From Hymenoscyphus infarciens (lineage: Eukaryota > Ascomycota > Leotiomycetes > Helotiales > Helotiaceae), in the NCBI GenBank assembly GCA_001414345.1, contig LLCB01000047.1, forward strand, positions 62,001-126,000: a DNA stretch of 64,000 bases, in the 5' to 3' direction. The notes under the pieces were generated by a model that saw only the letters and a program-made list of their open reading frames with translations, did no database searches and was not told where the DNA came from. Made by a program: the position numbers and the translations under genes. Positions 1-10,582 of this stretch are shown piece by piece (position 1 is the first letter of the stretch; the number at the start of each line of letters is the position of its first letter).

Positions 1-208
1 GGAAACCTTGCTCACTTTCAATGATTGTCTTCCTTGGTTCTTCATTCTGGTTTGATGATCTTGGATCTTCAAGTCGTGACTGGTACCGCGGGACATAGTA
101 AGTTCCACATCTCTCTCCCACATATGAATGATACTAACACGATGCAGTGAAACCTCTTCGATTCAAATCAAATCAGGGTCGCGGAAAGGCTTCTAGTCTT
201 CACATTCG

Positions 209-1342
209 GTAACATCTTTCTTTTGTTATTCCTACAGCCTTTGCATCCAGGAGCCCACGGCGCTCTTCACCAGGGTCCGTATCACCAAGATTCGGAACTG
301 AGGTGGTTTCGGGGTCTCCAGCATGCTGGAGGAACTGACCGCCTCGGGTGGTACGCTCGACTTTGGCGGCTCGCTGTGGAGAACGGCAGTATCACGAAGA
401 TTCGGACCTGGGGTGGATTCGGTGTCTCCAGCATGCTGGAGGAACTGATCGCCTCAGGTGGTACGCTCGCCTTTGGCGCAAAATGAGTTCCGATAGAGCT
501 GTTATTGTCGGAAAAATCTTTCTTTTGTTATTCCTACATGTCGAATTCATTCGACGACACCATGCATTGACTTGCTTGGGGGACACCACGGACCCCCGAT
601 ACTACGAAAGCCAACGGTTCCTCATTGAGGATCCAAAGCTAGGCATCGCCTGGCTTAAAGCCATCGCAGCAGTTCGAATCTACGTACCGGCTGGGTACAA
701 TTGGCTCGACCTTGACAAGGGCCAGGTTGGTGTGCTCTCTTCGAATGGTTGGTGGTGCGGGCTACGGCCCTTGAGGACGTGAAGATCTTTTGGGAGTGCG
801 ACACCAGAGATTGGGGAGTTAGACGTTTAGGAGGGGGGTGGAGTGGAAAGGCGCATGGCGGAGGCCTCGGAAAAGACGTACGACAACATGGGCAATCCCT
901 CGCTTCGTGATGGAAAGATTGCCCCAGAGACTGATGTTAAATTTCACGTTTCTCCATGTCGTCACCTCAGACTTCAACGCCTTGATGAACTTAGTCACGG
1001 CGCGATTCTTCACAGCTCCAAGCCCCCCCTTACCGTCATACATCGGTCCACACGACGAGAGAAGAGCAGACGCTGTATTTGCGCAATTGAAACACGAGGT
1101 GGAAGAAATCAGAGGTTCCCCGCGAGGACTTCAGAAGATCTTCGCCAGATCATCCAAATCAACATCTATATACGAAGACTTGCACACAGCACTATTACGT
1201 GTAACCCAGGAACATGGATTCTCTGGGAATTTGAAAGTCCTTCCCAAGAGATTCAAAGTAGTGGACGGGGATATGAATGTATTAAAACGGCCAACTCCGG
1301 GCATCTTGGGTCTCGGAAACATCTTTCTTTTGTTATTCCTAC
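209..1342 (+). repeat. 27 bp motif present three times (near 209, 511 and 1316)
   Basis: A nearly identical string, core ATCTTTCTTTTGTTATTCC, occurs at about 209-235, 511-537 and 1316-1342. Copies 2 and 3 lie close to a similar ATG-containing stretch (ATGAGTTCCGAT at 482, ATGAGCTCGGAA at 1344). The pyrimidine-rich tract ending in CTACA(G) resembles an intron 3' end, so the copies may be the acceptor region of a duplicated gene. That reading is inference. No protein family was recognised in this block. Confidence 0.5.
280..479. repeat. 110 bp direct tandem duplication
   Basis: The unit starting TATCACCAAGATTCGGA at 280 is repeated at 390 as TATCACGAAGATTCGGA, and both units end near CTTTGGCG (369 and 479). 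Identity by eye is about 90 percent, with most changes single substitutions. A 110 bp unit is not a multiple of three, so it would break a reading frame if the region were coding. Confidence 0.8.
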
Positions 1343-2233
1343 AATGAGCTCGGAAAAACCGCTCGCAACCCACGAAAACGAGAAGACTTTGATCAAGTGT
1401 TCCTCAACCGCGGAACCAGTCAACTCCGAACCAAACGACTTCCCAATGCATTTTGCACCACTTCACGGCCATCCACAGATAGTCGGACGTCTTATGTTGG
1501 GAGGTGCTGTCTACAATCTCTCCACGAACCGGAATACTGAAGTGTGAAGGAGGGGAAAGGAACGAAGTCAATCAGTTGTAATGGCAGGAGAGGAAGTCGA
1601 GCTGAGCTCGCAACCACTATCAAATGGAACTTTGGCGCGCACGAAGAGAGTGATAGACATCGTTCACTTCCACTAACTCAGCGAACCATTCAAAATAACT
1701 CAGGCAACTCTGGCGAAGGAATCGTTTTCCTAATCTCGCTTGTTCACGCCGGAATTCCACGATAATTTGAAGATCAACCCACTCGACGTCGAAAAGATTA
1801 TCTACAACAACATGGAGAAATCCATTTTCAGGGTGATCTCGAAAGATGGCGAGAACCCATGGAACTCTATTAAAGGTCAAAACGACCATTCTGCAAGAAA
1901 TCACGTTTCCTGCAACGCAAAGTTGGCAGGGACGAAAATGCGTCCGTCAAGTTGAGAAACGAAACGGAGGAGATGGTGCGTCGTCTGGCTAACCTCACCA
2001 CTGAACACGACCAGGTGATTCAACCTCTCCATAAAACATGGCAAGACTGAAGACAGCACCTGTGGCAGTCCTCAACCGTTAATAACTTTCGACAACAAGA
2101 TCGCCTTGCCAGGCAATAGATCTGTCACTGCGCAAACTGCCCCAAAGATGACTGAATTTCTAGAGGGTATTGATATAGCATACCAAAAAAAGTTGGAGCG
2201 CAGTGGAAGTCGACGAGTTAGTCTTAGACGCTG
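480..2233. other. decayed stretch with short overlapping frames, no gene recognised
   Basis: Several frames of 70-230 codons overlap on both strands (for example plus-strand frames at 838-1347 and 843-1547), but none shows a known domain and they compete with each other. Base composition is balanced, so this is not RIP decay. I read it as remnants of duplicated genes and would not promote any single frame to a gene. Confidence 0.4.
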
Positions 2234-2662
2234 ATGTCGCAATCGCAATACTCGCCACAATTCGATGCTCACAATGATGACGAGGAGGGATCGAAGAATA
2301 AGGAAGGTGGTGATGGGGCTTCGCCACAATTCGATGCTCACAATGATGACGAGGAGGGATCGAAGAATAAGGAAGGTAGTGATGGGGCTGATATCGATCA
2401 CACCACGAGTTTCGCTAAGCCACAGACCTTGGTAAAAGCCGTCCGCACCATCATGGCTTCTCCACACTTTGACTTCTGGAAATCAGTAACAATGCAAGCA
2501 CATTGCAAGAAGTCCCGCGACTATGTTAGTATGTTGCTGAATGAGGGAACAATCCGCCAGGATGCAGGACGTGATCTGGGGGTGGTTGCCATAAGAGCAT
2601 GGAATCCAAAATCTATCAGCCTCCAAACTGTCACCAGAATCGATGTACCAACCAGGCTTTGA
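2234..2662 (+). pseudogene. acidic-repeat protein fragment with a conserved FWKSVTM...LLNEG module
   Basis: This frame begins at an ATG and runs 142 residues. Residues about 7-52 are two copies of a 23-residue acidic repeat (SPQFDAHNDDEEGSKNKEG...). From about residue 60 follows a module with FDFWKSVTM, AHCKK and MLLNEGTIRQ. The same module recurs at 15,370-15,694, so it is a real protein-level family. The frame stops soon after the module and nothing downstream continues it clearly, so it is probably a truncated gene or the first exon of a broken one. I do not recognise the family. The neighbouring RING relic at 3,031 could have belonged to the same gene. Confidence 0.4.
2252..2389 (+). repeat. 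69 bp in-frame tandem duplication
   Basis: TCGCCACAATTCGATGCTCA starts at 2252 and again at 2321. The two 69 bp units differ by about one base (GGTGGT versus GGTAGT). The unit is 23 codons and keeps the surrounding frame open. The near identity suggests a recent event. Confidence 0.85.
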
Positions 2663-3030
2663 TGAGATAACCCACAAACCTGGAGGCGAGCGCAAGGTAA
2701 GCAAAATTGTCTTTGATCTAATTCATACTCCAATTGTCGCGAAGCGAATGTAACTGACGGCTTTTAAAGGGGCTTCTTGTCTGTTGTGTGGCTGCTTTGG
2801 ACTTCGACCTGTTCATTGGGAACCCTTCTCAACTTTCGAGATCTCAGCATGAAGAGGTCCAGCAAAGCGGATTATTTCACAATGAAATCCGCTCGGGGAG
2901 CTTCGACAACTAGTCTGGCGGCAGATCTCTCGCCGAGTGAACGAAACACCAAGCAACCCCGGAATCCATTTATTCCTGAATCCATCTTGAGAACAATGGA
3001 GAAACGAATCTTGCAACGTTCAACGGATTG

Positions 3031-3417
3031 ATGGAGCGCGGTTTAATCGCAATCCAAGACCCCCAAGGAACCCTCGTACCATCCAAAACTGGACCTGGAA
3101 GCAAGCAGGTATTTGCGAATGGTACGGTTGTCCGAGTTCTCTTCTTTCAAGAAACCGCGAAGGATGACAGATTCGTCTGTGTGATCTGCAGAAATGCTTA
3201 TTACACCAGCGAGGGAGGGTGCAATGAGAAAGTCGTGATTGCACCTTGTGGTCACCATTTCGGCAAGAATTGTATTGAACAATGGCTCAGAACAACACCT
3301 GGAAGCCCAAGTTGCCCCATCTGCAGATTTGATATGCAATTCTCAATACATGGCCATGGTGGCTATCTTCTCGCCACGAACCCCCCCTCGACCGCAGAAG
3401 CTTTTTCGGTGGCATAA
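3031..3417 (+). pseudogene. RING-finger protein fragment
   Basis: The 128-residue frame contains a RING-type zinc-binding pattern. It has a first pair CVIC, then after about 18 residues APCGHHFGKNC with a Cys-x-His and a further Cys, and finally CPIC. RING domains of this spacing usually recruit E2 enzymes as ubiquitin ligases, so a ligase role is inferred from the family. The part upstream of the ATG stays open only back to about 2980. A second frame (2,777-3,031) with gene-like composition ends in the overlap, which suggests a frameshift that cut off the original N-terminus. After the RING the frame runs about 30 residues and stops. The protein is short for a functional ligase, so I call it a relic, but a small intact RING gene cannot be excluded. 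Confidence 0.5.
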
Positions 3418-3492
3418 TCTGCTCCCTCTTCCTCCTCTTCCTCCTCGTCCCCCTTCTCTGCTTCGTCGCTCCACGATGCAATCTTCCGATCA

Positions 3493-3695
3493 TTCCTCGG
3501 TTTCGCAGCTCGACGAGGACGTGAGGCTAGACCCCACGTCCTTTGTCAATGGGACCGAACACGAAGATGAGAAAAAAGGGAATGGCAAACGTCCGAAAAA
3601 CCTCTTGATTCTTCCTCGGCTTCGCAACTCGACGAGGACGTGAGGCTAGACCTCACGTCCTTCGTCAATGGAACCGAGCACGAAGATGAGAAAAA
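3493..3695 (+). repeat. 119 bp tandem duplication (LDEDVRLDxTSFVNGTEHEDEKK segments)
   Basis: TTCCTCGG at 3493 and 3612 begins two copies that share about 83 bp, up to GATGAGAAAAA. Both copies translate as SFVNGTEHEDEKK, but 119 bp is not divisible by three, so the second copy is in another frame (it continues to 3,873 as ...TPSTEAWVPAPV...). The third-position differences between the copies (GGGACC/GGAACC, GAACAC/GAGCAC) suggest that the amino-acid sequence was once under selection. Confidence 0.75.
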
Positions 3696-4319
3696 GGAAC
3701 TACCAGACACAACTCCCTCAACTGAGGCCTGGGTCCCAGCACCAGTCCTCACCTCCGAAGCACTTGCCAACAACCCACTCACACCACAAACACCATATGC
3801 CATTCATTTGACATTCCGCGAAGATTTCGGACCTATGCGTTCGCACAGCTACCTCGGGTCACAACGTGGGTAATTGCTCGAGGCTGGACCGCTCTGCGAA
3901 GAGCCAACGCAAGCTGCATTCTTCGTCCAGTAAAATACTATTCAAATTATCTGCACCTTACCCAGACATTGTGCAGCACAGAAGAAGATATCCCGCAAGG
4001 CATGGTAAACTGACCTGCAAGGACATGATAGAGGAAAGGCAAAAAAACCAAAACATCCCAACGCTGACTTGTATCGGACGCCATCGGGGCGCGCTCTCAA
4101 AAAAGGTCCCAAATCATACAAGATGTGTGATCCTCGCCAAGGCGGTGATCCTTACAAACCCCAACGACCCTACAACACCTATAGTTCGCCTCAACACGGT
4201 GGATATGCCCCCAACTACGCCGCCCTCGCTCTTTGATTCTTTCCACAGATATGCTGTTCAACATTTTCTCCTCTTTCATTGCTCATCGAAGCATTTTTAC
4301 GGGAAGCCGACGATTTTCG

Positions 4320-4690
4320 CTGAATTAAGCGAGACACTTTTGTTTAGAACACGCTGCTAGGCATAAAGTGTGATGAGGAGTCGGTATTCCCTTGGGACAC
4401 AGAAAAAAGCATCTTTTCTGTTTCTTTCCTTGCCAGAAAATCGAAAAACACAAAAAAAAGTTGAAAAGAGAAAACCCCACAAAAATAAAATTCTGCTTCC
4501 CCCCTGGTAGTAACGAATTCGATGGATGGGAATGGATGGGAATGGAAGTACTATGTCTTGTATCTAGATTGTAATAAAACACATTATACCTTAGGCGGGG
4601 TTCACACCCTCGACCATTTGCCCGTGAAATGAGAATGAGAGGCCCCTCGCCTGGACAAAATCGACGAAATGCAGTTCACGATGTCAAGCA
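4320..4690 (+). repeat. dispersed repeat, copy A (TTATACCTTAGGCGGGGTTC family)
   Basis: The best-conserved part is TTATACCTTAGGCGGGGTTC followed by ACACCCTCGACCATT and a GAGAATGAGAGGCCC block near 4585-4645. Similarity to copy B extends right to GATGTCAA near 4685 and, with gaps, left to GAATTAAGCGA near 4322. GGTTCACACCC resembles an RNA polymerase III B box, so a SINE-like element is one possible explanation. No A box was identified. Confidence 0.5.
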
Positions 4691-5639
4691 TACTCCTCTT
4701 TTCAAGTTCCGGGAGCTCCACCGAAATTTCAGCCCATTACACCACGATCACAAAACGCACCTTTCGAGAAAACTTCCGAAACACATCTAATTTACCTGGG
4801 AATACAAGGTGTCGATCGCATATCCTAGCCACGCACAAGAGTCGTATACTCTTGTCCTGCTTCTCCCCGCCATACACAAGATTTCCATACTCATGTCATG
4901 CTTCTTGTTTCTCAGAAGGATTCGTACTGATTATTGGGGGGTCTGGGTGGGTATATCAGGGCCTTGAGCCCACTTCAAAATATGCACCAAGTCTCAGCCC
5001 AAAATATCCAGAGTCACAAGCAATGGCTCTGGTCCACCTCCACATCGCACCAGAGTCGGAGGATTTCAGCGATGAATTTGGTGTGTTTTAGGGCATCACA
5101 GAGGGATATGTCAGCATCTACTGAAACAAGCTCAACACTGAGACGGATAAGCAGTTCCCTCCAAAGAAGCAAGAACTTTGGGAGTACATGATGCCGATCA
5201 AGATTCCCATACGCACGTCATGCTCCTTATTTTTCTGGAGGACTGGATGGATATATCAAGGCTCTGAGCAATCCATTCAAGTCACAAGGCCTATCGCCCC
5301 AAGACCTCAAAACTCTCAACCCGCTGTCTATCCTTTGTCCTGTCCAATCTAATCTCAGACCGATTCCAGTCCCACGGGACCGACGAAGGGGCTCGTTAAA
5401 GCAACAGGCTGTCGAGAAAAATTTTATCGAGTACGGAATGAAGGAAACTACAAACGCAACGGAAGCGGTTCCATCTGAAGCCGAATCTGGCGACGCTCCA
5501 CTAGCCACCGAGGCATCCACTCCATCTGCCACAAAGGCTAAGGGAAAACGAAAGTCAACCGGTGTGCCCGATGAAGGGTGGCGGTTACCCAGAAATCCAC
5601 CTAAGATACCCTCTCGACCACGTCCCAGGTCCTCCTCAA

Positions 5640-5815
5640 AACATGGAGGTTAAGTGGGTATCGCCCGAGGGTCCTAAATATCCGCCTAAATCAGTGTTCG
5701 TCACCAAGTCAATTGGCCTTCTTCGCGACATTTCCCTGGCGAGAGTATAATTGATCTCAGATTTGCTCGAGTTGATGTACATTGCGGGATTCTCTGTTTG
5801 TTGTAACAGCAGGTC
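5640..5815 (+). pseudogene. gene fragment 1 with ESIIDLRFARVD motif
   Basis: One frame near 5730-5810 reads PGESIIDLRFARVDVHCG and then stops. Closely similar fragments occur at about 6,250-6,330 (DGSIIYLRFVRLDLL) and 7,215-7,280 (DESIIDLQCSNQLQ). The three share DNA of the form GAGAGTATAATTGATCTCAG. They look like copies of one exon from a locally duplicated gene. The family was not recognised. Confidence 0.4.
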
Positions 5816-6242
5816 AACCGACGTGACGGCCTTCAGGCTGGTCGCGCCCAGACTGTTGAAGAAGAAGACGAGGAAGTCACCTACAATGGCCGCGGTCGCG
5901 CAAATACCAAAGCCTAGGTATAAAAAGCATTGGAATCTGTAACCACCTTTTTTGAATTGATTTATCTAGTATAGTCATTTCAACAATCGGTTTGCATCCA
6001 AGGGATTCATTGCTTGTTCCAACGGCAGAAATTCTATCACAACCTATCTTCCAAGCTTGCACTACTTGCTGTCTCCAATGTCTTGCTTCCTTTACATGAC
6101 TTTCTCACGGAAGGAGGGACCAAAATCAAATCAACCCAATATCATGTTGCGTGGTGCTTTTCAAGCACTGCTTTTTCGCTTTCCAACATACCAGAAAACA
6201 AAAAACGACTACCGCTTGATGCGAGACGTCACCAAAAAGACC

Positions 6243-6340
6243 CCCTTTGCTCCTTACCGTTGTCGGTAGTTTTCTCGACGGGAGTATAATTTACCTCAGA
6301 TTTGTTCGACTTGATTTGCTTTTCTCTCCCCCACGGTGTT
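6243..6340 (+). pseudogene. gene fragment 2 with DGSIIYLRFVRLD motif
   Basis: This is the second copy of the segment at 5,730. The DNA CGGGAGTATAATTTACCTCA aligns with CGAGAGTATAATTGATCTCA. The frame is open through about 6,330 and then merges into unrelated short frames. Confidence 0.35.
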
Positions 6341-6733
6341 CAAAGGAGTTCGCAATATTATACACGCATCCTCGGGAATAAAGGAGCCAGAAAGAGACTG
6401 CTTGCATTATGCTCGTAGACAACCCCTTGGGGTTTATCTGCGTATCAACTTTTGTTGTGCCGTCTGCCTTTTCCGAAGCCAACAATACAAGCATTATTTC
6501 GGTTGATCGTTACATGGAGTGGAGAAAGTACCCCCGCAAGACCGTCCCAGAAACCCCAGCAACCGTCAAGGAGATTGTGAAGAAAACTCCCCAAAAGAAG
6601 AGAGCAAAGCCCCGTTGGAAAAGGATATTTCGAAATATTGCTGCTATGTAGCTCACACGGGTTGTGAAGTGTTGGAAATATATAGAACACATCCACTGGC
6701 TCCTATTACTAGCGTCGTCGAGAGGAAGCCCTC

Positions 6734-7150
6734 ATGGCCGGCACGAATAATAACCAAATGTCCGTTAGTAGATGGAGCCCCTCGACCTCTACGCGTCCTA
6801 ACGTTCATCCTGCTGCCGCCAAGGGATTACCTGTCTTCAAGGATTCGGATCCTGTCATTGCAAGCGAAACTATCGAAGACAAGTCCGCGTGGGGACCAAG
6901 TCTTACACTGAACGAAGACCAACTTTGGGTTCGCTCCGTACTGGTGCTTCTCGGTATCCCAGACGAGGATGACTCGCCTAGATACTCTAAACAGCTTTTT
7001 GACACAATGATCTACACAGGTCCAGATCAAGTTCAATAACGACAAGCATTGCCTGCCAAAAATTTGGGTTCGGGTTTCAGCGTTGATTGAGTCCTTGCGG
7101 CTCGCAATGACCAAGCTCAAATTGCAAAGTTTAAAGACATTCGCAGTCAC
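6734..7150 (+). pseudogene. hypothetical gene remnant with one frame change
   Basis: From an ATG at 6,734 a frame of 101 residues (MAGTNNNQMSVSRW..., later LTLNEDQLWVRSVLVLLGIP) shows gene-like codon use and stops at 7,039. A second frame picks up at about 7,022 and continues as FNNDKHCLPKIWVRVSALIE to a stop near 7,155. The neat hand-over suggests a single-base indel in one original gene of about 140 residues. No domain was recognised. Confidence 0.35.
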
Positions 7151-7214
7151 GATGAACTAGATTTCATCTATTTCGTCAAAACGCTACGCCTGGTCTTACA
7201 CCCGCAAAAAATGT

Positions 7215-7285
7215 CTCTCGAAGGTTGCAAATCCCTGACGAGAGTATAATCGATCTCCAATGTTCCAACCAACTGCAAATCGAAT
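7215..7285 (+). pseudogene. gene fragment 3 with DESIIDLQ motif
   Basis: This is the third copy of the segment seen at 5,730 and 6,250. The core is GACGAGAGTATAATCGATCT near 7,230. It lies about 160 bp upstream of a homopolymer A tract (7,404-7,421) and the next gene remnant. Confidence 0.35.
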
Positions 7286-7444
7286 CATAGCATTGCACGG
7301 CGTACCCGGCCTCACCAGCTCGGAGTTTGAAAATGTTTCGGGGGCAATTCCGACAAGACAATCATGTACTCCTGCCCAAAAGAAGGAAGGCCAATAAGAG
7401 AATGAAAAAAAAAAAAAAAAAGTCAGAATCGAGTCAAGCATCCT

Positions 7445-7939
7445 TTGTTTGGGGAAGAGAATTCGGACACACCTATCGACCCTTATTATTTCTATGAGAC
7501 CGCGCCCCCGCGCGCTACCCACTTCCGCTCTCTCAACCTCCGCCTGGTCTCAAGCCAGAGAATCGTCCCTGACCAGGGATTGATTGTCTCGGTTCCTTTC
7601 AGCGTGCCTGGCACCACCACGACCCAAGAGGTCCGAAAATTGTGCGTTCGCTTTGCAAGCAACGCGTTGATTGTCCAGGGCGTATGTTCATTCCTCTATT
7701 TCCCAGCCCTCAGTGCCCATTTCCAATATTCTTGTGCCTAAAAATGAGCAAATTCTAATCAATGATCCTCATAATAGTGGGAGCTCAACGATGGAAAGGA
7801 AGGAATTGGAGGTACGGTCCCGGTGGCCATAGAAGCATTCAGCTTCCCTCAGGATGGGAGAAATTTAACCTTTCCCAGGAAGATAAGCGAAGAAACCGTC
7901 AACGTATCTAGCACTTTGGCCATGGAAGCCCCCAAATAG
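7445..7939 (+). pseudogene. hypothetical two-exon gene remnant, start lost
   Basis: A frame from about 7,445 encodes ENSDTPIDPYYFYETAPPRA and later LIVSVPFSVPGTTTTQEVRK. A GT-AG intron at about 7,682-7,779 (GTATGT...AATAG) would join LIVQG to WELNDGKEGIGGTVPVAI, and the second exon runs to a TAG at about 7,939. Splicing keeps the frame, which supports a real former gene. No in-frame ATG exists. The nearest upstream ATG (7,402) leads through an A17-18 tract into another frame, so slippage in that tract may have broken the start. The family is unknown. Confidence 0.4.
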
Positions 7940-8800
7940 GCATGGGAATGATGTATCAGCAGCAGCATTAACGCCAGCAACCACCCCCAGCCATGGGCGC
8001 TATTCCGGGTTTACTAACCGTTTTCGACGGCCATTATTCTGCTGGCTCTATGGAAAATTCCCGCTATTGTTATTCGCAGGGTCCGGTGGCATACCAACCC
8101 AACATGAATGTATTGGTGGTGGAAATGTTGACGTTATGTTTCGAAAAGCATTCGTCCCCGCCCAACCTCATTTTAACAATGTCATAGCACCCCGGAAGGT
8201 GGGCAGCAATGCGGCGTCAGAAGAGAGAATTTCGGTTTCCCACCAAATCATCGTCTGCATCGACCTACGCCACACGTTTCGCCACGCGCCACCTCTGGTC
8301 CAAGTGCCATGGAGCAGGCTACAAAGCATGCGCCAACCTTGAAATACTTCTACAACTCCGAACATGTTATTCATGGGGGTGTTCGCGCAGTTACGAGATG
8401 CCTTCAGACAAGGCGACCCAAATGTCTCTTAGACTCAACCATGGTTACCTACCCTAGAACAGTGCTGCCTACTCTGTAGGAAATCGTCTCGGAAGCCCAC
8501 CTGCGGAACAACAACTTGCCAGTCCTGGAAGACCTTATGGTAAACGAATTAATGGCTCACTGGGCCAGTTGGAGAATGGCCAAGGCAACAACGGTAACGG
8601 TAATTCTACATATCTTTATTATTCCTCCAGAAACAAGCTAATTCACGCATCGCAGGCTCATTATACGCTTTGGCGCTTTTGAAAACCTCATAAGCGACGG
8701 GAGAGAACTTGACAGGAGGCTGCAAGCAGTCGATATCTAGCGCGGGAAACCAGAACTTGCTGATCTTGGGGTCGTTGACAGTGGTAGCCCGCCAAAGGCA
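7940..8800. other. overlapping short frames, no gene assigned
   Basis: A Gln/Pro-rich stretch (MGMMYQQQH, then RQQPPPAMG after a stop) near 7,940-8,010 leads into three competing plus-strand frames up to 8,457. No domain is visible, and each frame lacks a convincing start or end. Confidence 0.3.
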
Positions 8801-8806
8801 GTGATC

Positions 8807-9124
8807 AACGACCCCACCGGCCTGCCAGCTCTACGAGTCGGTTTTAAAGATATCTTATACGACAAGCACGGAAAGAAGATCAATTCTGTTCTTCCAAAGC
8901 ATTTGGAGAGACTCCGCAACGACCCAACCGGCATGCCAGCTTTACGAGTCGGTTTTAAAGAGATCTTATATGACAAGCACAGAAAGAAGATTAATTCTGT
9001 TCTTCCAAAGCATTTGGAGAGACTCCGCAACGACCCAACCGGCCTACCAGCTTTGAGAATTCGTTTCAAGGATATCTTGTACAACAAACACGGAAAGAAG
9101 ATTGATTCTCGCTTTCTGAAGTAG
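8807..9124 (+). repeat. 111 bp in-frame tandem repeat, about 2.9 copies
   Basis: Units begin AAC GAC CC(C/A) at 8,807, 8,918 and 9,029. Each encodes 37 residues of the form NDPTGLPALRVGFKDILYDK followed by HGKKINSVLPKHLERLR. The third unit is more diverged (ALRIRFKDILYNKHGKKIDS) and ends at a TAG at 9,122-9,124. The frame is open across all units, but no ATG precedes it within the open stretch, so it is probably the tail of a broken gene encoding a basic, repeat-containing protein. Confidence 0.7.
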
Positions 9125-9369
9125 TTGCAGAAAATCAGCAGAGAAAAGTTTGCTATCTGTTATGCCTGAGCCGATCCCCACAAGGGAACCTCAACTGAGC
9201 CTGGCGCAAGGAACCGTCGACGAAATGGTGGTACCAACTACAGTTTAATCTCCAGCGCAAAGACTATCACCGCGACTGTTACTGAATGTGGAGTTACTCC
9301 AAGGGTACCCAATTACCCAGACTCGTGTGCCATGGCTCTAGTATATCTGAAAATCACCCTAGAGTCTGT

Positions 9370-9607
9370 GGAATTAAGCGAAGATTTTTGTTGATGGGAC
9401 CGCTTCTCACGTGCTGGGGATCGAGAGAGAACAGGAGAAATTGGTGGATTGGAGTGCTTGTAATAGGTCTCGTATTTGAATTGTAATAAAATACGTTATA
9501 CCTTAGGCGGGGTTCACACCCTCGACCATTCGCCTGTGACATGTGAATGAGAGGCCCGTCGACAAAATTGCCGAAATTAACAGTGAAATTCATGATGTCA
9601 AAGGGCA
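9370..9607 (+). repeat. dispersed repeat, copy B
   Basis: The conserved core TTATACCTTAGGCGGGGTTC lies near 9500, preceded by TTGTAATAAAATACG and followed by CGACCATTCGCCTGTGA and GAATGAGAGGCCC. It also shares GAATTAAGCGA near 9371 and GATGTCAA near 9595 with copy A. Outside these limits the flanks differ, as expected for a dispersed element. Confidence 0.5.
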
Positions 9608-9609
9608 TG

Positions 9610-10320
9610 CCGTATGTTTATTATCTTTTGAAATTCCCTCTTTCCAATACCAACCATCGCGTATTCATTCTTTTGAGGAAATTTAACATGCTAACCGTTG
9701 GATTTGCCAGGAATCGCACACCCATTATCTATTAATCAGATATGGGGTACTAATTAGGGCACGTCGCCGCTGCAATTTTCCTTGGATAGCCTGAATGTGG
9801 CACCAACCAAAATTATAAAGCCAGAATTTCATACGACGAGTCCGCGTTAGCATTCATAGTTGACCAAGTTGTATATGCTTGCACCTAGTGCGTACAGGGC
9901 CACGGTGGCCGCGAAATTGATCTCGGTGGATTCAAACCTTCGCGAATGAAGGAGGAACAACGTGGAGCGGTGCTCATCCCACTGACTCAAATTGTCTCAG
10001 CAACAAGCTTACCGTATACTCGCTATTGGAAGCCTTACTCGTCATTCAGACAATTTCAATCTCAACTGTTGGAAACATCCTCGGAAGCCCCGCAAGTGCA
10101 TCCAGAACTACGCCCATTATCCCTATATCAAATATGGTCTTAATGAGTTTAGTGATCCAACAAGAACTTCTTAACGAAACCCGCGAGATTAACCCTAGAT
10201 TTGCACACTATGCTGTAATTACCCCTGAGCCCAGATTTAAGTCTTGCAGCACTTGAGCTTTGACTGACGCTTTCTAGGACTATGATTCGAACGGTTTGAA
10301 ACAACCACGACAACTCCCAT
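9610..10320. other. no gene recognised
   Basis: Only short frames under 80 codons are present on either strand. I see no domain, element end or long repeat here. Confidence 0.4.
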
Positions 10321-10321
10321 C

Positions 10322-10582
10322 ATGAACTCCAACTCCAAAGGCTTCTTGCCCGATCCCACTGACACCCCAGGGACTTGGATACCCTTACAGTGGTGGCATG
10401 AATTTCTCGACTCCGCAGAACATTTCCCGCATTTGATCCACCTATTACCTCTCCTACAAAACCACACTATTGAGTACTTATCCCTCAGCCGAGATTCAGA
10501 CCTGTCGGGGACATCTATCATCGCTGCTTCAGCTGCTTCCAGGTTGGGTGAACCTCAACAACAAATCAGTGACAAGCAATAA
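10322..10582 (+). CDS. small hypothetical protein (86 residues)
   Basis: An ATG-initiated frame (MNSNSKGFLPDPTDTPGTWI..., then PLQWWHEFLDSAEHFPHLIH) runs 86 residues without introns. Its composition is protein-like: a helical middle (LIHLLPLLQNHTIEYLSLS) and a Ser/Ala/Gln tail. It has no recognisable domain, signal peptide or membrane segment. It lies in a region full of gene fragments and may itself be a fragment. Confidence 0.3.
   Translation: MNSNSKGFLPDPTDTPGTWIPLQWWHEFLDSAEHFPHLIHLLPLLQNHTIEYLSLSRDSDLSGTSIIAASAASRLGEPQQQISDKQ

Noticed and set aside
4585..4640. Possible tRNA gene at the GGTTC core of the dispersed repeat
   Set aside because: The B-box resemblance is partial, no cloverleaf or anticodon arm could be drawn, and the copies diverge where a tRNA would be conserved.
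7402..7444. ATG followed by a poly-lysine stretch as the start of the 7,445 gene remnant
   Set aside because: It is out of frame with the downstream coding part, and the Lys run is only a homopolymer A tract.
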